In this document: piece by piece, positions 14,765-22,851 of the stretch
Layout of the letters: every line of letters begins with the position of its first letter
Position numbering within the stretch: position 1 is the stretch's first letter
DNA from: Oscillospiraceae bacterium
GTDB taxonomy: Bacteria > Bacillota > Clostridia > Oscillospirales > Oscillospiraceae
NCBI GenBank assembly: GCA_015068455.1
Contig: SVKO01000001.1
Location: 62,001-126,000 of the forward strand
Reading direction: 5' to 3'
Length of the DNA: 64,000 bases
Notes under the pieces: model-generated
Told to the model about the DNA's origin: nothing
What the model saw: only the letters and a program-made list of their open reading frames with translations
Database searches by the model: none
Program-made: the position numbers and the translations under genes

Positions 14765-14794
14765 GCAAAGCGCATGCATCTGCATGCGCTTTGC
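14765..14794 (-). terminator. Terminator of the glycosyltransferase operon
   Basis: Perfect inverted repeat (arms GCAAAGCGCATGCA and complement around TC), with a T-run on the minus strand, 18 bases after the glycosyltransferase stop. Confidence 0.88.
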
Positions 14795-14811
14795 ATTTCA
14801 TATTTGACCGC

Positions 14812-15960
14812 TCAAAGGATATCCAGTGCGTGAAGCTCCCGTTCCATCTGCGCCACGCGGCTGTCCCAGGAGCACTGCCGCCCCAGCTCGATGCGCCGGG
14901 CGACGCGCTCGGGCGCGGTGTCGGACAGGGCCTGCCCGCAGGCGGCCAGGAATTCCTCCGGCGTGTCGGCGATATGGATGTCGCCGGCATACTGCAGCAC
15001 CTGCTCCGGCTGCGCCGTGGAGACGATGGGCTTGCCCGTGGCCAGGTACTCAAAGAACTTGAGCGGGCTGACGTCGCGGCTCAGATCGCTGTTGTCAAAC
15101 AGGTTCAGGCAAACGTCGCACTGGGCCAGATAGGCCGGCAGCTGCTCGTTTGGCCGCAGACCCAGGAAAATGCAGTTCGGCAGGGCCTCCAGGGCGGACA
15201 GATCCACGCCCGCCACCTTCCGGCCGATGAATACGAACCGCCAGTCCGGCCGGGCCTTGGCCGCGTGGGCGACGAAGCCGTATTCGATGCAGCTCTGCAG
15301 CGCGCCCACGAAGACGAACACCGGACCGTCTCCCGCCGGGAAATCCGCGGGGGCGGCCTGGGGCTCTGCCGCCTGGACGAACCGCTCGAAGTTCGCCCCG
15401 TTGGGAATGAACTTCGCCCGGGGATTGGCCTTCGCCAGCCGGGCGTGCAGGGCCTTGGCCGTGGCGAAAACCATGTCGGCCTTCGCGGCCAGCTCCAGCT
15501 CCATGGCGTCCACCACCGCCGGATCCATCAGCCCGCCGTAGGCCGAGTGCCGGTCCACGCAGTCATAGACCAGGCCGCTGCGGTCGATCCGGTCGACGCA
15601 GTCCACCGCCGTGGGCGAATAAACCCAAACGAGCGGGGCTTCAAAGCCGTGCTCGCGGCATTTGCGGTTGACATAACGCGCTATCTTTTTCTGATTCAGC
15701 CGATTGATCCAGCGGAATTTGTTGAACAGCGGCCAGATCGGCGGCAGGGAAAAAACGGTAAGATTGTCCTTCACCCGCTCCCCGGGCGCCCTCCATGCCC
15801 GGATCTTTTCCCGCGCCGCGGGATCCTTCAGCGGCGCCAGATACGTCACCGGGGGGTCGAAGTACAGGATCTCGGCATCCGACAGCCGGCTCATTACCTG
15901 CTGTTTCCGGGTCGGAAAGGGATGCCAGGGGGAAGTGGAAAGGCAAACGACTTGTTTCAT
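14812..15960 (-). CDS. Glycosyltransferase, GT-B fold
   Basis: 382 aa. Two Rossmann-like halves: N-terminal VVCLSTSPWHPFPTRKQQ and C-terminal FVFVGALQSCIEYGFV with FIGRK, then SPLKFFEYLATGKPIVST, the donor-binding E-x7-E-like region of GT4-type glycosyltransferases. It should transfer a sugar from a nucleotide donor to a wall polymer. ATG at 15960 follows GGAGGAATAAC and lies one base after the stop of the CsaB fusion gene, so both are on one transcript. No membrane helix; a cytoplasmic or peripheral enzyme. Confidence 0.85.
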   Translation of the reverse strand: MKQVVCLSTSPWHPFPTRKQQVMSRLSDAEILYFDPPVTYLAPLKDPAAREKIRAWRAPGERVKDNLTVFSLPPIWPLFNKFRWINRLNQKKIARYVNRKCREHGFEAPLVWVYSPTAVDCVDRIDRSGLVYDCVDRHSAYGGLMDPAVVDAMELELAAKADMVFATAKALHARLAKANPRAKFIPNGANFERFVQAAEPQAAPADFPAGDGPVFVFVGALQSCIEYGFVAHAAKARPDWRFVFIGRKVAGVDLSALEALPNCIFLGLRPNEQLPAYLAQCDVCLNLFDNSDLSRDVSPLKFFEYLATGKPIVSTAQPEQVLQYAGDIHIADTPEEFLAACGQALSDTAPERVARRIELGRQCSWDSRVAQMERELHALDIL

Positions 15961-15961
15961 G

Positions 15962-18172
15962 TTATTCCTCCAGCGCTTTGCGCGCATATTCAGTGTTCTT
16001 CTCCGCCAGTGCGCGCATGCGCCCGATGGTTCGGGGGTCCACGCTGGCGCCGGAAAGGGCCACGTCCAGCATGGAGATCAGGCCCTCGGCGGTGAGGTCT
16101 TCAAGGTTGACATAATTCTTCTGGCCGATGTAGTCCAGGAAGCCGCTGACCTTGGGGTCGTACACCACGCCCGCCAGGGGCACCTCCTGCCCCGCGGCGA
16201 AGATCAGCGCGTGCAGCCGGACAGACACCACCGCCTCCATCCGGGCGGTCAGGGCCACGACGGTCCCGGCGTCCATATCCGCGCTGATCTGCAGGCACGG
16301 CCCGTCCAGCATGGCCGCCAGGGCCGCGCCCACGGGTGCGTCGCGCTTGGGCTCCAGGGCGAACAGCACCGGCGTGCAGCCCTTGGACAGGACGTAATTC
16401 GCCGCGGCGGCGAAATCGGCCATATGGGCGTCGAGTCCGTGCCACGGCCGCAGGGCGAACATCACATAGCGCTGCCCGGGCACGATGCCGTAGCGGTACA
16501 GAGCCGCGGTCACGGTCTCGGGATCGGGCGCGCGCAGCAGCAGGGCCGGGTCCGCCGTCAGATGGATGTCGCTGCGGGTCACGCCCATGCGGCGCAGCTC
16601 GTCGGCGGATTCCTGGTCGCGCAGGGTGATGGTATCGACGCAGCGGTTGATGGTGCGCGCCGCAAGAGCGCGGCTGAAGCGGCCGTTCACCGGGCCGACG
16701 CCGCAGCCGTACATCATCACATGCTCGCCCGCGGCATGGGCGCTGGAAATATTGCTCAGATAGTACAGCAGCGAACGGACGCTGGTGGAATTCTGGATCA
16801 GGGTGCCGCCGCCGGAAATATAGAGCTTCGTGCGGCGCATGATGCGGCGGTAGCGCGGGACATTGAAGCTGTGGCAGGAGCCGATGCGGAAGGACAGCTG
16901 GGTCTCCCTTGGATGGCGGGACAGGGCATAGATCGGAAGATCCGGATCGATCCCGCGCAGCTGGCTGACGATGGAACGCAGGATGGCGTCGTCGCCGGCG
17001 TTGCGCTTGCCGTAGGCGCCGCAGATGAGCACGCCGTCGCGCCTGCGGTCCTTGCGTGCGGTACGGCGCAGCACAGAGGCATAGATCTCCTCCTGGTGGC
17101 GCAGGGTGGCCTCCAGGGAAAACTGATCCCTTGTCTTTTCAAAGAGCTTCCGGCTGAGCCGCTCGCGCAGCTCCCCGTCGGAGGCCAGCCGCTGCATTCG
17201 CTCGGCCAGGGCGTCCACATCCTGGGGCTGGAACAGCAGGCCGTTCACTTCATCGTCGATCAGATACGGAATGCCGCCCACGCGGGAGGCAATGGTGGCG
17301 CAGTGCATCCGCGCGCCCTCCGGCAGCGCATAGGGGAAGCCCTCGGATACGGAGGTGAGCATATTCACGTCGATGGCATTGTAGAAGCTGTCGGTGTCGT
17401 CCACCCAGCCGGCAAAGCACACCGTGCCCGGCGGGCACAGCTCCTTCGCCAGCGCCTCGATCTCCTGGCGCTGTTCGCCGTCGCCGGCGATGATCAGCCG
17501 CACCGTGGGGAACGCCCTGACGGTCTCGGCAAAGGCCCGCACCAATGTGCCCATGTCCTTGACGGGCGAGATGCGCGCGGCAATGCCGAAGATCACGCTC
17601 TCCGGCGTATAGCTCAGGCCGAGGGAATCCAGGTACTGCTCCCGGGGCACGATCTGCCGGGGCGAGGAGAAATCGACGCCGTTATAGATGGTGAACATGC
17701 GCTGGGCGTCAAATCCGCGGCGAATCAGCAGCCCGGAGATCGCCTCGGACACGCCGATATAGTAGTCGAGGAAGCGCAGCGCCACGGCATTGATGGTGCC
17801 GTAGGTCACCCGGTGCAGGGGCCTGCCCAGATAATCGAGGCGATAGTCGCTGTGCACGGTGGTCACAACGGGAACATTGACCCTGCGCTTGATCAGCGCA
17901 CCCATCATATTGGCGCGGGAGCCGTGGCAGTGGATGATCTGGTAGCCTTCTTTGCGGACCGTGTCGGCGATCGTCCGGCAGTCGGCAAGCACATTGCGCG
18001 ATTTGATGATCCGCGTGTTGATGCCCATGGCGCGGGCATCCCGGGCAAACTCCCCCTCCATAAAGCAAACCAGAAGCACCGTATGGCTGCGGGAGAGACC
18101 CTGCAGCAGGGACAGAACGTGGGTCTTTGCGCCGCCGACGTCGCCGCCGGAGATGAGATGAATGACTTTCAT
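15962..18172 (-). CDS. csaB: Glycosyltransferase-CsaB fusion (polysaccharide pyruvyl transferase)
   Basis: 736 aa in two domains. Residues 1 to about 375 are a GT4 glycosyltransferase: HLISGGDVGGAKTH at the start, YNGVDFSSPRQIV, GIAARISPVKDMGTLV and SVSEGFPYALPEGA. From about 380 a CsaB-type pyruvyl transferase begins with GVLICGAYGKRNAGDDAIL, then LYISGGGTLIQN and SVRLHALIFAA. CsaB transfers pyruvate from phosphoenolpyruvate to the secondary cell-wall polymer, making the ketal to which SLH domains bind. The fusion would join sugar addition and pyruvylation. ATG at 18172 has AGGAG eight bases upstream. Three SLH proteins in the window are its likely clients. Confidence 0.9.
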   Translation of the reverse strand: MKVIHLISGGDVGGAKTHVLSLLQGLSRSHTVLLVCFMEGEFARDARAMGINTRIIKSRNVLADCRTIADTVRKEGYQIIHCHGSRANMMGALIKRRVNVPVVTTVHSDYRLDYLGRPLHRVTYGTINAVALRFLDYYIGVSEAISGLLIRRGFDAQRMFTIYNGVDFSSPRQIVPREQYLDSLGLSYTPESVIFGIAARISPVKDMGTLVRAFAETVRAFPTVRLIIAGDGEQRQEIEALAKELCPPGTVCFAGWVDDTDSFYNAIDVNMLTSVSEGFPYALPEGARMHCATIASRVGGIPYLIDDEVNGLLFQPQDVDALAERMQRLASDGELRERLSRKLFEKTRDQFSLEATLRHQEEIYASVLRRTARKDRRRDGVLICGAYGKRNAGDDAILRSIVSQLRGIDPDLPIYALSRHPRETQLSFRIGSCHSFNVPRYRRIMRRTKLYISGGGTLIQNSTSVRSLLYYLSNISSAHAAGEHVMMYGCGVGPVNGRFSRALAARTINRCVDTITLRDQESADELRRMGVTRSDIHLTADPALLLRAPDPETVTAALYRYGIVPGQRYVMFALRPWHGLDAHMADFAAAANYVLSKGCTPVLFALEPKRDAPVGAALAAMLDGPCLQISADMDAGTVVALTARMEAVVSVRLHALIFAAGQEVPLAGVVYDPKVSGFLDYIGQKNYVNLEDLTAEGLISMLDVALSGASVDPRTIGRMRALAEKNTEYARKALEE

Positions 18173-18204
18173 GGGCTTCGCTCCTGACATTTGACACTTT
18201 TTCC

Positions 18205-18233
18205 TTGCGTGTTGTCGAAAAATCGGCTACAAT
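18205..18233 (+). promoter_or_regulatory. Probable promoter of the DUF4330/ligase genes
   Basis: TTGCGT (18205-18210), 17-base spacer, TACAAT (18228-18233). Moderate match; it lies between the divergent csaB-type gene and the gene at 18327. Confidence 0.5.
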
Positions 18234-18326
18234 ACAATACAGCGCAAGGACACAGTCCCATTATATCCCATTGTCCGCGCAGAAGCAATTCCTTTTGCAT
18301 GCGGATCTGAAAATAAGGAGGAACCC

Positions 18327-18863
18327 ATGAAAATCGTGGACGAAAACGGAAAACTGTTCAAAAAAATCAATCTGGTGGACGCCATTGTCGCGCTGCTGCT
18401 GGCCGCCATCGTCATCGCCATCGGCTGGAAAGTGGTCAGCAGCGTCATCACCGCCAAACAGGAAAAGACCGCGGAAGACCTCGCCAGTGACTATGAAAAC
18501 AATCCGCATCTGGTCTTTGATGTGATCTGCCCCGACGTGCCCAAAATGGTCGCCGAGTCGTTTATGGAGCAGATGGACCGTCCCAAGTCCGAGCGTCAGC
18601 TCATGAGCATGGGCGCCCCGCTGGAGGGTTACGTCACCGGCTGTTCTTTCACCCCCGATGATCCGGAGGACGAAAACAGCACGTGCACGGTTTTGTTCAC
18701 CATCGAATGCGTCCCGGTGGAGAAGGAAGGAATCTATTCCATCGGCACCCAGGAGGTGCGTCTCGGCAAGGCGCACATCGTGAAGACCTATTATATCGAA
18801 ACCTCCGGCTGGGTCTACTCCATGGATCCGCCTCCGGCAGAGGAGGAGCCCGCCGATGCGTGA
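18327..18863 (+). CDS. DUF4330 membrane-anchored protein
   Basis: 178 aa. FKKINLVDAIVALLLAAIVIAI is the DUF4330 start with one membrane helix (residues about 16-40); the rest, rich in beta strands, would lie outside the membrane. In SLH-bearing Firmicutes this family is often found beside CsaB and O-antigen-ligase-like genes, as here, so a role in secondary wall polymer assembly is likely but unproven. AAGGAGG precedes the ATG. It overlaps the ligase gene by eight bases. Confidence 0.8.
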   Translation: MKIVDENGKLFKKINLVDAIVALLLAAIVIAIGWKVVSSVITAKQEKTAEDLASDYENNPHLVFDVICPDVPKMVAESFMEQMDRPKSERQLMSMGAPLEGYVTGCSFTPDDPEDENSTCTVLFTIECVPVEKEGIYSIGTQEVRLGKAHIVKTYYIETSGWVYSMDPPPAEEEPADA

Positions 18864-20403
18864 TCTGCCGGCCCTGGCGCGCACAGCCTGGCCCGACAGT
18901 GTTCCCGGACGGATCTCCGCCGCGTTCCAGCGGAGCTGGCAGACGTCCCTGCTCCGGGCGCTGTTTGTATGGCTGCTGACACGCCCATATCCGTACCTGA
19001 GCTCCAAAGCGCATCTGGCCCTGCAGCGCCTCAATCTGCGTCTGGCCGGGAGCGAGCGGCTGCAGGCCGCCATCGAAACCAGCCGGCTCAAACGCATCTG
19101 GGCCTCGGTCTGCCGGACAGCCCGGAACAGCCGCCTGCTGGGCGCCGTCTTTTCCGAGGGCTTCACCGGCGTGCTGATCCTGCTGCTGGCCCTCTACACG
19201 CCCATCGACTACCTGCTGCGCGACGTCTTCTCCATCCCCGTCGTTTCCTCCGGCTGGGATGAGGGCCTGCTGCTGCTGGGGCTGATCTGGGTCTTCTTCA
19301 CCCGCGTCAAGGACCGCACGGCTCTGGAGCCGGCGGACTCGCCGCTGGATCTGCCGGTGGCTTCCTTCCTGGCGATCTGCATCGCCCTGTTCGTCATCCG
19401 GCTCCGTCTGGTGCACATCAACATCGCCGGCCTTCGGGCGACGGCCCAGTATATCCTCTGGTTCTTCCTCGCCACCCGTCTGCTGCGCAGCGATCGCCAG
19501 CTCCGTATCCTTTACGGCGTTATGGTGGCGGTGGCGGCGGTCATCGCCCTGCACGGGATCTACCAGTTCATCGTCGCCGCGCCCATTCCCGAGCACTGGG
19601 TCGACCACGCCGAGGAGGCGGTGCGCACCCGCGTCTACTCCATCTTCGGCAGCCCGAACATCATGGGCGATTTTATGGTGATGTTTGCGCCGCTGTCGGC
19701 GGCCCTGGTCTATTACCTCAAAAAGCCTCTGGCGAAGCTCATCTGTCTGGGCATCACGGGCGTGATGTGCCTGTCGTGCCTGTTCACCATGTCCCGCGGC
19801 GCATGGATCTCCATGGTGGTGTCCATCGTGGTGTTCTCCCTGCTGGTGGATCGCCGGCTCATTGTTCTCATGGTCTGCGCCTTCGTGCTGGCCCTGTTTG
19901 TCCCCTTTGTGCAGCACCGCCTGGGCTATATGTTCACCCCCGAGTACGCTGAATCCATCGCCCGGGCGGGCCGTCCCGTGCGCTGGGCGAAGGCCCTGCG
20001 CTATCTGCGGGCCAACAGCCCCCTGTTCGGCATCGGCTTCGGCATGTTCGGCGGCGCGGTGGCCATGCAGAATCCCGTATCGGACTGGATGGAATATTTC
20101 TATACCGACAACTATTACGTCAAGATCCTGACGGAGAACGGCTATGTCGGTCTGATCAGCTTCATCCTCATGATGGCGGGCGTCGTATGGACGGGCCTGC
20201 GCGGCTGGTTCCGTCAGCGCACCGAGGCGCACGCGCCCCTGTGCGCCGGCATGCTCGCCAGCCTGTGCGGCGTTCTGATGCACTGTTATTACGAAAACAT
20301 TTTCGAGGAGCCCTATATGGGCGTGTGCTTCTGGTCGATCGCCGCCATGATGATGTACCTTGGCTTTATCCGCGACCGGCTCAAGCCAATCAAACATATC
20401 TGA
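18856..20403 (+). CDS. O-antigen ligase/polymerase-like membrane protein
   Basis: 515 aa with about a dozen membrane helices. FGSPNIMGDFMVMFAPL and SRGAWISMVVSIVV are typical of the Wzy/WaaL-type family, and a large loop (ARAGRPVRWAKAL to SDWMEYFYTDNYYVKIL) with GIGFGMFGG contains the conserved functional region. Members polymerise or ligate undecaprenyl-linked glycans at the outer face of the membrane. Next to csaB and DUF4330, it most likely ligates or polymerises the secondary cell-wall polymer. A hydrophilic N-terminal 30-residue stretch precedes the first helix. Confidence 0.85.
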   Translation: MRDLPALARTAWPDSVPGRISAAFQRSWQTSLLRALFVWLLTRPYPYLSSKAHLALQRLNLRLAGSERLQAAIETSRLKRIWASVCRTARNSRLLGAVFSEGFTGVLILLLALYTPIDYLLRDVFSIPVVSSGWDEGLLLLGLIWVFFTRVKDRTALEPADSPLDLPVASFLAICIALFVIRLRLVHINIAGLRATAQYILWFFLATRLLRSDRQLRILYGVMVAVAAVIALHGIYQFIVAAPIPEHWVDHAEEAVRTRVYSIFGSPNIMGDFMVMFAPLSAALVYYLKKPLAKLICLGITGVMCLSCLFTMSRGAWISMVVSIVVFSLLVDRRLIVLMVCAFVLALFVPFVQHRLGYMFTPEYAESIARAGRPVRWAKALRYLRANSPLFGIGFGMFGGAVAMQNPVSDWMEYFYTDNYYVKILTENGYVGLISFILMMAGVVWTGLRGWFRQRTEAHAPLCAGMLASLCGVLMHCYYENIFEEPYMGVCFWSIAAMMMYLGFIRDRLKPIKHI

Positions 20404-20412
20404 TTCGCATCG

Positions 20413-20447
20413 AATCCGGCCCGCCGGCTTTGGCGGGCCGGATTTTT
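20413..20447 (+). terminator. Terminator after the ligase-like gene
   Basis: 13-bp stem AATCCGGCCCGCC / GGCGGGCCGGATT with a six-base loop and a T-run. Confidence 0.9.
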
Positions 20448-20451
20448 GCCC

Positions 20452-20480
20452 TTGCAATTGCGCGGCAATTCCTTTATGAT
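20452..20480 (+). promoter_or_regulatory. Promoter of the GtrA-family gene
   Basis: TTGCAA (20452-20457), 17-base spacer, TATGAT (20475-20480). Confidence 0.75.
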
Positions 20481-20512
20481 TATTAATACTTTCCCGGGAA
20501 GGAGGCGCTGAG

Positions 20513-20941
20513 ATGCGAAGGATCTTCAACCGCGAGCTGCTTATCTATTTTCTGTGCGGTCTGCTGGCAATCCTGGTCAATTATATCGTGTTCTGGCTCG
20601 CCCTGCGCCTCCTCGGAGAAAGCCGGGTGCTTTTTGTCAACGTCATCGCATTTGTGGTGGCCACCACCTTTGCCTTCTTCACCAACAAGCATCTGGTGTT
20701 CCGCACCGGCGGCGCCGGCCTGAAGGCCGCGCTGCGCGAGCTGGCCATGTTCTTCGCCGCCCGGATCGCCTCCTTCGGCGTGGAGGAGGCGGGCTTATGG
20801 ATCGCCAAGGATGTTCTGCATGCCGAACGCTATACCCTGTTCGGCTTCGGCGGCATCCTGATCGCCAAGGTATTTCTGCTGGGCGTCTCTTCCATTATGA
20901 ATTACGTTTTCAGCAAGTTCGTTATTTTCAAGAAAAAGTGA
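20513..20941 (+). CDS. GtrA-family membrane protein
   Basis: 142 aa, four membrane helices, with FFTNKHLVFRTG (the N-K-x-x-F loop) and NYVFSKFVIFKKK at the end, both typical of GtrA/DPMS-TMD proteins. GtrA-like proteins act in lipid-linked sugar translocation or assist glycosyltransferases. Its place after the wall-polymer genes supports a role in envelope glycan assembly, though it has its own promoter and terminator. GGAGG precedes the ATG. Confidence 0.85.
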   Translation: MRRIFNRELLIYFLCGLLAILVNYIVFWLALRLLGESRVLFVNVIAFVVATTFAFFTNKHLVFRTGGAGLKAALRELAMFFAARIASFGVEEAGLWIAKDVLHAERYTLFGFGGILIAKVFLLGVSSIMNYVFSKFVIFKKK

Positions 20942-20953
20942 CCGAAAAACGTC

Positions 20954-20990
20954 AAACCGGGCCTGCCCCGCAGTGGGGCAGGCCCGGTTT
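20954..20990. terminator. Bidirectional terminator
   Basis: 16-bp perfect stem (20954-20969 and 20975-20990) with a five-base loop, an A-run before and a T-run after. It separates the convergent gtrA-like and DUF4179 genes. Confidence 0.92.
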
Positions 20991-20998
20991 TTCGTATC

Positions 20999-22168
20999 TT
21001 ATTCCGCCGTCAGCGGGTAGGTCTCGCCGCCGAGGGTCACAGACTTGATCTCGCTCAGGTCGAGGGCGTTCGTCAGCACGCAGTTAAAAGTCCACTGCCC
21101 GGTCTGCATGGGATCGTCGAGGTGGCTGTCGGCGATGCTCCAGACCCCGGCGAGCTCCCGCTCCTGCTCGGCCAGCACAAGCTGCGTTCCGTCTTCGAGA
21201 TCCAGCGCCGCGCCCTCCAGGATGTAATGGGGGCTCCTGGGGCTGTCCGGATCGGCGGTCATCTGCTCGTAGGGGTTGATCATCATGTCGATCAGCGCGA
21301 TATAGGCATGCGCCGCGTCCGGCGCACTGTCCACACGCTCGCCGAAGACCGTCGTCTCCAGCTTCTCCCGGGCGTTATCGCCCAGCATGGCCATCGTCTC
21401 ATCATAGGTCGGCGTCTTCACCTTGACGCTGACGTAGTCCGCGTAGACCTCCACGGCCTGGATCTGCGCCTGGAACTCCGGCAGATTGGGGTGGGGCACG
21501 GTTTTGCCGATGATTGCGCGCAGGCCGGCGGATTCCGTCACCGGGATCTGCGCCATATCGTAGGCGATGCCCCGCTCCTCCTTCTCCACGCGGCGGATCA
21601 CCCGGGCGCAGACGTGATCCGCGCTCTCCGGCAGGTCCATCACCCGCAGCCGCACCAAGGTCGTGCCCGCCTCCGGATCATAGCCCGTCTCGCCGATGTT
21701 GATGCTGATGTTGGAGCGCAGGGGCTCCGATGCGCCTGCCTCGTAAACGTCCACCTCGCCGATATCCCAGAGGCCCAGCGCCTCTTTTTCGACCTCCGCG
21801 CAGTCGGGCACGCTGAGGTAGGCCACCAGGTCGCCGCCGGAGCACAGGGTGGACACCAGCTCCACTTGCCCGCCGGGGGTATAGTCGGCCACCGGCGCAT
21901 CTTCGGCCTGCGCGGCCTGTCCGGGCTCATATTCCGTATACTCCTCGATCTTTTCCGGGTCGTCGATGCCCAGGTCCGCCCGGGCCGAATCCCGCATGCT
22001 CAGGGTCACGGCCCCCGCGGTGACGGCCAGCACCGCCGCCGCGGCCGCGGCGATCAGAATGCCCCGTTTGCGGATGACGGCCTTTTCCCTTTTGTATTCA
22101 TATGCTTCCATCAAAAATTCCTCCTTCACGCCATCCATGGCGGAGAGGAGCAGCTCCTCGTGTTTCAT
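20999..22168 (-). CDS. DUF4179-type anti-sigma factor
   Basis: 389 aa. A cytoplasmic N-terminus of about 35 residues (EELLLSAMDGVKEEFLMEAYEYKREK), one membrane helix (GILIAAAAAAVLAVTAGAVTL), and a long extracytoplasmic domain. This matches DUF4179/RsiV-like membrane anti-sigma factors that sequester an ECF sigma factor until an external signal. The ATG overlaps the stop of the ECF sigma gene (ATGA). The external domain (about 330 residues) would be the sensor; the signal is unknown. Confidence 0.85.
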   Translation of the reverse strand: MKHEELLLSAMDGVKEEFLMEAYEYKREKAVIRKRGILIAAAAAAVLAVTAGAVTLSMRDSARADLGIDDPEKIEEYTEYEPGQAAQAEDAPVADYTPGGQVELVSTLCSGGDLVAYLSVPDCAEVEKEALGLWDIGEVDVYEAGASEPLRSNISINIGETGYDPEAGTTLVRLRVMDLPESADHVCARVIRRVEKEERGIAYDMAQIPVTESAGLRAIIGKTVPHPNLPEFQAQIQAVEVYADYVSVKVKTPTYDETMAMLGDNAREKLETTVFGERVDSAPDAAHAYIALIDMMINPYEQMTADPDSPRSPHYILEGAALDLEDGTQLVLAEQERELAGVWSIADSHLDDPMQTGQWTFNCVLTNALDLSEIKSVTLGGETYPLTAE

Positions 22169-22722
22169 AAAACCTCCTCCTTCTCCAGATGGGTCTTCAA
22201 TTGCCTGCGAAGGCGGAACAGCATGGTGCGCACCGTGGTCTCGCGGATGCCGGTTCTTCTGGCGATCTCCGCGCCGGTGTACAGGTACCAGTAGCGCAGC
22301 ACGAACACCGCCCGTTTTTCCCGGGGCAGCGTCTGCAGAAAGCGGTTGACCGCCTCGGCGAGCTGGCGGCGGAGCATCTCATCCTCCGGCGTACCTCCGG
22401 CGCTGACGCACTCGCCCAGCTCCTCCAGCGCCAGCTGCACGCTCGTGCCGCCGCGCTTGACCGCCCGGGTCTCCCGCAGCCGCGTCAGCGACAGATTTCG
22501 GGTGATTCTGCCCAGATATGCCCGCAGATCCGCCGGCTGCGCCGGAGGTATGGCCTCCCAGGCGCGCTGCCAGGTATCGCTGACGCACTCCTCCGTATCC
22601 TCGATGGACGAGAGGATCCGATAGGCGATGGCGGCGCAGTAGGGGCCGTATTTTTCCCTCGTCAGCGCGATGGCTTGCTCGGATCTGTCAAAAAACAGCC
22701 GGATGATCTCACTGTCGTCCAA
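22165..22722 (-). CDS. ECF-family sigma-70 factor
   Basis: 185 aa. Region 2 (DDSEIIRLFFDRSEQAI, then YRILSSIEDTEECVSDTW) and region 4 (LPREKRAVFVLRYWYLYTGAEIARRTG with the HTH IRETTVRTMLFRLRRQL) are both present. It directs RNA polymerase to envelope or stress genes and is held by the coupled DUF4179 protein. I choose the TTG start at 22722 because GGAGGTGG lies upstream at proper distance; the open frame extends further, but that stretch runs over the promoter and terminator. A perfect ECF-type promoter lies just upstream (22769-22793). Confidence 0.88.
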   Translation of the reverse strand: MDDSEIIRLFFDRSEQAIALTREKYGPYCAAIAYRILSSIEDTEECVSDTWQRAWEAIPPAQPADLRAYLGRITRNLSLTRLRETRAVKRGGTSVQLALEELGECVSAGGTPEDEMLRRQLAEAVNRFLQTLPREKRAVFVLRYWYLYTGAEIARRTGIRETTVRTMLFRLRRQLKTHLEKEEVL

Positions 22723-22768
22723 GCGTCCACCTCCGTTCCTCTGTTTGAAAAGGCCTTTCATCTGAAAA

Positions 22769-22793
22769 GACGCGGTTTTTTGAACAACGTTTC
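22769..22793 (-). promoter_or_regulatory. ECF-type promoter, probably autoregulated
   Basis: On the minus strand GAAAC (22793-22789), 16-base spacer, CGTC (22772-22769). This is the classic ECF (sigma-W/M/V-like) architecture, about 45 bases before the sigma gene start. Confidence 0.8.
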
Positions 22794-22807
22794 GCCTTTT
22801 CGTAAAA

Positions 22808-22838
22808 AATCCGCCTCTGCCGTGGGCAGAGGCGGATT
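22808..22838 (-). terminator. Terminator of the NhaC-type antiporter gene
   Basis: 14-bp perfect stem (22808-22821 and 22825-22838) with a GTG loop and a T-run on the minus strand. Confidence 0.9.
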
Positions 22839-22851
22839 TCATAAAACCGGA

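Noticed and set aside
22723-22842. 40-residue N-terminal extension of the ECF sigma factor
   Set aside because: It reads through the NhaC terminator and the ECF promoter; the TTG at 22722 has GGAGGTGG and begins at region 2.
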